From contig NZ_CANMQS010000001.1 in the NCBI RefSeq assembly GCF_947500075.1, forward strand, positions 248,001 through 312,000: a stretch of 64,000 nucleotides of DNA. Reading direction: 5' to 3'. Of this stretch, positions 62,459 to 64,000 are shown in pieces. The stretch's first letter is position 1. Every line of letters starts with the position of its first letter. The notes beneath the pieces were generated by a model. That model was not told the DNA's origin and searched no databases. It saw only the letters and a program-made list of their open reading frames with translations. The DNA comes from an uncultured Sulfitobacter sp. (lineage in GTDB: Bacteria; Pseudomonadota; Alphaproteobacteria; Rhodobacterales; Rhodobacteraceae). The position numbers were made by a program, and so were the translations under genes.

Positions 62459-63376
62459 ATGCTCAAGACCCTGCCCTTCAACGCATTGCGCACCCTCGAA
62501 GCGGTGGTGCGGCTGCGCGGATTTGGCCGTGCGGCGGATGAACTGAACGTCACCCAAAGCGCCGTCAGTCAGCATATCCGGCATCTGGAAGACTGGATTG
62601 GCCAGCGCCTGTTGATCCGGCGCGGCCGACAAACCCTGCCGACAGAAGCAGGTGAGCGGCTGGCCCGCGCCACGCGGGAAGGGTTTGGCATGGTGGAGAG
62701 CCTCTGCGAAGACCTGCGTGGCACCTCGAAATCGCAAGGTGCGGGCATCCTTGTCGGCTCCCCACCCGGATTTGCGTTTCTATGGCTGTTGCCGAGGTTG
62801 CTGAATTTTGACGACTCCAACCCGGACATCTCCATCTCGCTCTCGACTGATCCGCAGTCTCGTGACCCTGATCTGTCGGAGGCGGATGTCTATATCTGCT
62901 ATAGCGCAGGCGGCTTCCCCGGCCTGCATGCCGAACAGCTGATGGCCGAACGCATGTCGCCCGTCTGCGCGCCAAAGCTGGCGGAGAAGCTGCAAAGCGT
63001 GGGCGATCTGACCGCGCACACGATCTTGCAGGACAATCTGGAAACCGCCGACATGGCGTCCAACTGGGATTTCTGGGCAAGGGAGTGCGGCATCAGCCTG
63101 CCTCGATTTGACCGTACGCGAACGTATGGACAGGCGAACCTTGTGGTGCAAGCCGCCGCACAGGGGCTCGGCGTGGCGATGGGACGGGGACCCTTGGTGG
63201 CAGACGCCGTGGCGGAGGGAACACTTGTCTATCCCTTCCCTCAGATTGCGCAGTCGCAGTTTTCATATTGGTTTGTCTGCGCCCATGACGCGCTGGCTTC
63301 AAAGCCCGTTCAGGCCTTCCGCACATGGCTGCATGAAGAAGCAGGCGCATTCGCCCGGTCCGGCAAACCGGATTAA
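62459..63376 (+). CDS. LysR-family transcriptional regulator (GcvA-like)
   Basis: The 305-residue protein has a typical N-terminal helix-turn-helix (GFGRAADELNVTQSAVSQHIRHLED) and a substrate-binding-type sensor domain. Being encoded right after hutF, it is a candidate regulator of the hut genes, although the usual HutC (GntR-type) repressor is not found here. It overlaps the convergent gene at the right edge by 4 bp. Confidence 0.9.
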   Translation: MLKTLPFNALRTLEAVVRLRGFGRAADELNVTQSAVSQHIRHLEDWIGQRLLIRRGRQTLPTEAGERLARATREGFGMVESLCEDLRGTSKSQGAGILVGSPPGFAFLWLLPRLLNFDDSNPDISISLSTDPQSRDPDLSEADVYICYSAGGFPGLHAEQLMAERMSPVCAPKLAEKLQSVGDLTAHTILQDNLETADMASNWDFWARECGISLPRFDRTRTYGQANLVVQAAAQGLGVAMGRGPLVADAVAEGTLVYPFPQIAQSQFSYWFVCAHDALASKPVQAFRTWLHEEAGAFARSGKPD

Positions 63377-63999
63377 GCGCCGTACCGCAGATTTCCGCAG
63401 GCCGCTTGCCCGACATCTGTGGCCGGATCCGCAAAGACAGCCGCCATATCGGGATGCGCGGCCAGCAACGCAGCGCCGCCCTTGATCCGCTCAGGGTGCA
63501 GAATACCCTGCTCCCAGACAGCGACCCCATCCAGCCGGATGGTCGGGTCCAGAACGTTCAGCGAAATCTCTCCGGGCGGGTAATCTCCGCAGGTATGAAA
63601 ATGCAACAGGCGCGGATTGCCAAAGGCGCTGCCGCTCCAGCGTTCCATATGCGCGCCTGCGGGGGCTTTGGAGGCGCAGCCGGGATGAATGCCCGCGTGC
63701 CATGAGTGAACAAAATACGTATCCAGCCCATACCGCGTACCAACGCTTTCATAATGCGCCTGAGCGGCGACGACATCGCTGTCGCTCCCCTCAAACCCGG
63801 TGATGCGGTTGGAGTCAAAATTAACGACCAAGGTATCTTCAACAGCGCAGGACCAGGGCGTGTAATAGTTCGACCCTGTCCCGGTCAGAAACCCGCGCTG
63901 CGCGACCTTGCCGGAAAAGGAAGCCGCGGGGACCGGCGCGAAAACGGACACAGGGAACCGTTTGCGCGTGACATCGGACCCGTGGCTTTCAAAATACAC
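63373..63999 (-). CDS. M29/NicX-like metalloprotein, C-terminal part (runs off the right edge)
   Basis: About 208 residues of the protein are visible, up to the right edge; the start lies beyond it. HAGIHPGCASKAP, FHTCGDYPPGE and VLDPTIRLDGVAV resemble the metal-binding layout of the M29 aminopeptidase fold, which includes 2,5-dihydroxypyridine dioxygenase NicX. The last 40 residues (LHPERIKGGAALLAAHPDMAAVF) form a separate-looking tail. The link to NicX is from reading only. A role in ring opening would suit the neighbourhood, but it is not established. Confidence 0.5.
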   Translation of the reverse strand: MYFESHGSDVTRKRFPVSVFAPVPAASFSGKVAQRGFLTGTGSNYYTPWSCAVEDTLVVNFDSNRITGFEGSDSDVVAAQAHYESVGTRYGLDTYFVHSWHAGIHPGCASKAPAGAHMERWSGSAFGNPRLLHFHTCGDYPPGEISLNVLDPTIRLDGVAVWEQGILHPERIKGGAALLAAHPDMAAVFADPATDVGQAACGNLRYGA

Positions 64000-64000
64000 C

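Noticed and set aside
1-64000. tRNA, rRNA, CRISPR arrays, insertion sequences, phage genes and integration sites
   Set aside because: Looked for by eye; no cloverleaf-type sequence, regular spacer array, transposase, integrase or phage structural gene was recognised.

Overview
This window looks like a piece of an alphaproteobacterial chromosome from the family Rhodobacteraceae, probably the marine Roseobacter group. The evidence is the high-GC coding style, the alphaproteobacterial type of several proteins (GshA, the PyrB/PyrC-like pair, HutF-type histidine degradation, a fused MrpA/B antiporter) and protein sequences that read like roseobacter homologues. Species cannot be named from sequence reading alone. 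No tRNA, rRNA, CRISPR array, insertion sequence or prophage was seen. Genes are tightly packed, with many 1-4 bp overlaps.

Left part (1-24 kb), mostly housekeeping. It starts inside a threonylcarbamoyl-AMP synthase gene. Next come a YqgE/AlgH protein, a DsbD-N-like secreted protein, an RND efflux pair, moaB/LysE/uracil-DNA glycosylase-like, and a translationally coupled pyrB-x-x-pyrC'-plsY-x chain whose dihydroorotase-like member has lost catalytic residues. A GbsR/MarR-type regulator follows, with a perfect palindrome in front of it and a near copy over the start codon of the next gene. Then come gshA, rsmE, ubiA, an OmpA-like protein, a universal stress protein, moaE/moaD and pgsA.

Middle (24-41 kb). 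Two SGNH/GSCFA-type proteins on the + strand separate pgsA from uvrC. A - strand operon runs sppA-like peptidase, an unlisted 54-residue membrane/zinc-ribbon protein, a Ca/Na-type antiporter and a pteridine-reductase-like SDR. An ABC-2 exporter and a quinone oxidoreductase follow. The six-gene Mrp Na+/H+ antiporter operon (fused A/B, C, D, E, F, G) is preceded by GTG(C/T)AC hexamers repeated exactly every 11 bp. After it lies about 0.5 kb of non-coding DNA with alternative hairpins and a terminator, then a 58-residue membrane peptide.

Right part (41.6-64 kb), accessory metabolism. An orphan PAS histidine kinase comes first. A BASS transporter/FAD-dehydrogenase pair is flanked by matching palindromes shared with a TetR gene. 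A three-gene fatty acid hydroxylase/MBOAT/SGNH cassette follows. The end is a histidine-utilisation island. hutI-hutH-hutG-hutU form one operon that continues into a Rieske oxygenase gene, and hutF plus a LysR regulator are divergent. Beside it sit an amino-acid-type ABC importer, a creatininase-family amidohydrolase, an ACMSD-like amidohydrolase and an AhpD-like protein. The five hut genes give a complete histidine to glutamate route (formate and two ammonia released). The Rieske gene at the end of the operon is the best candidate for an undescribed extension, for example entry of a methylated or otherwise modified histidine.
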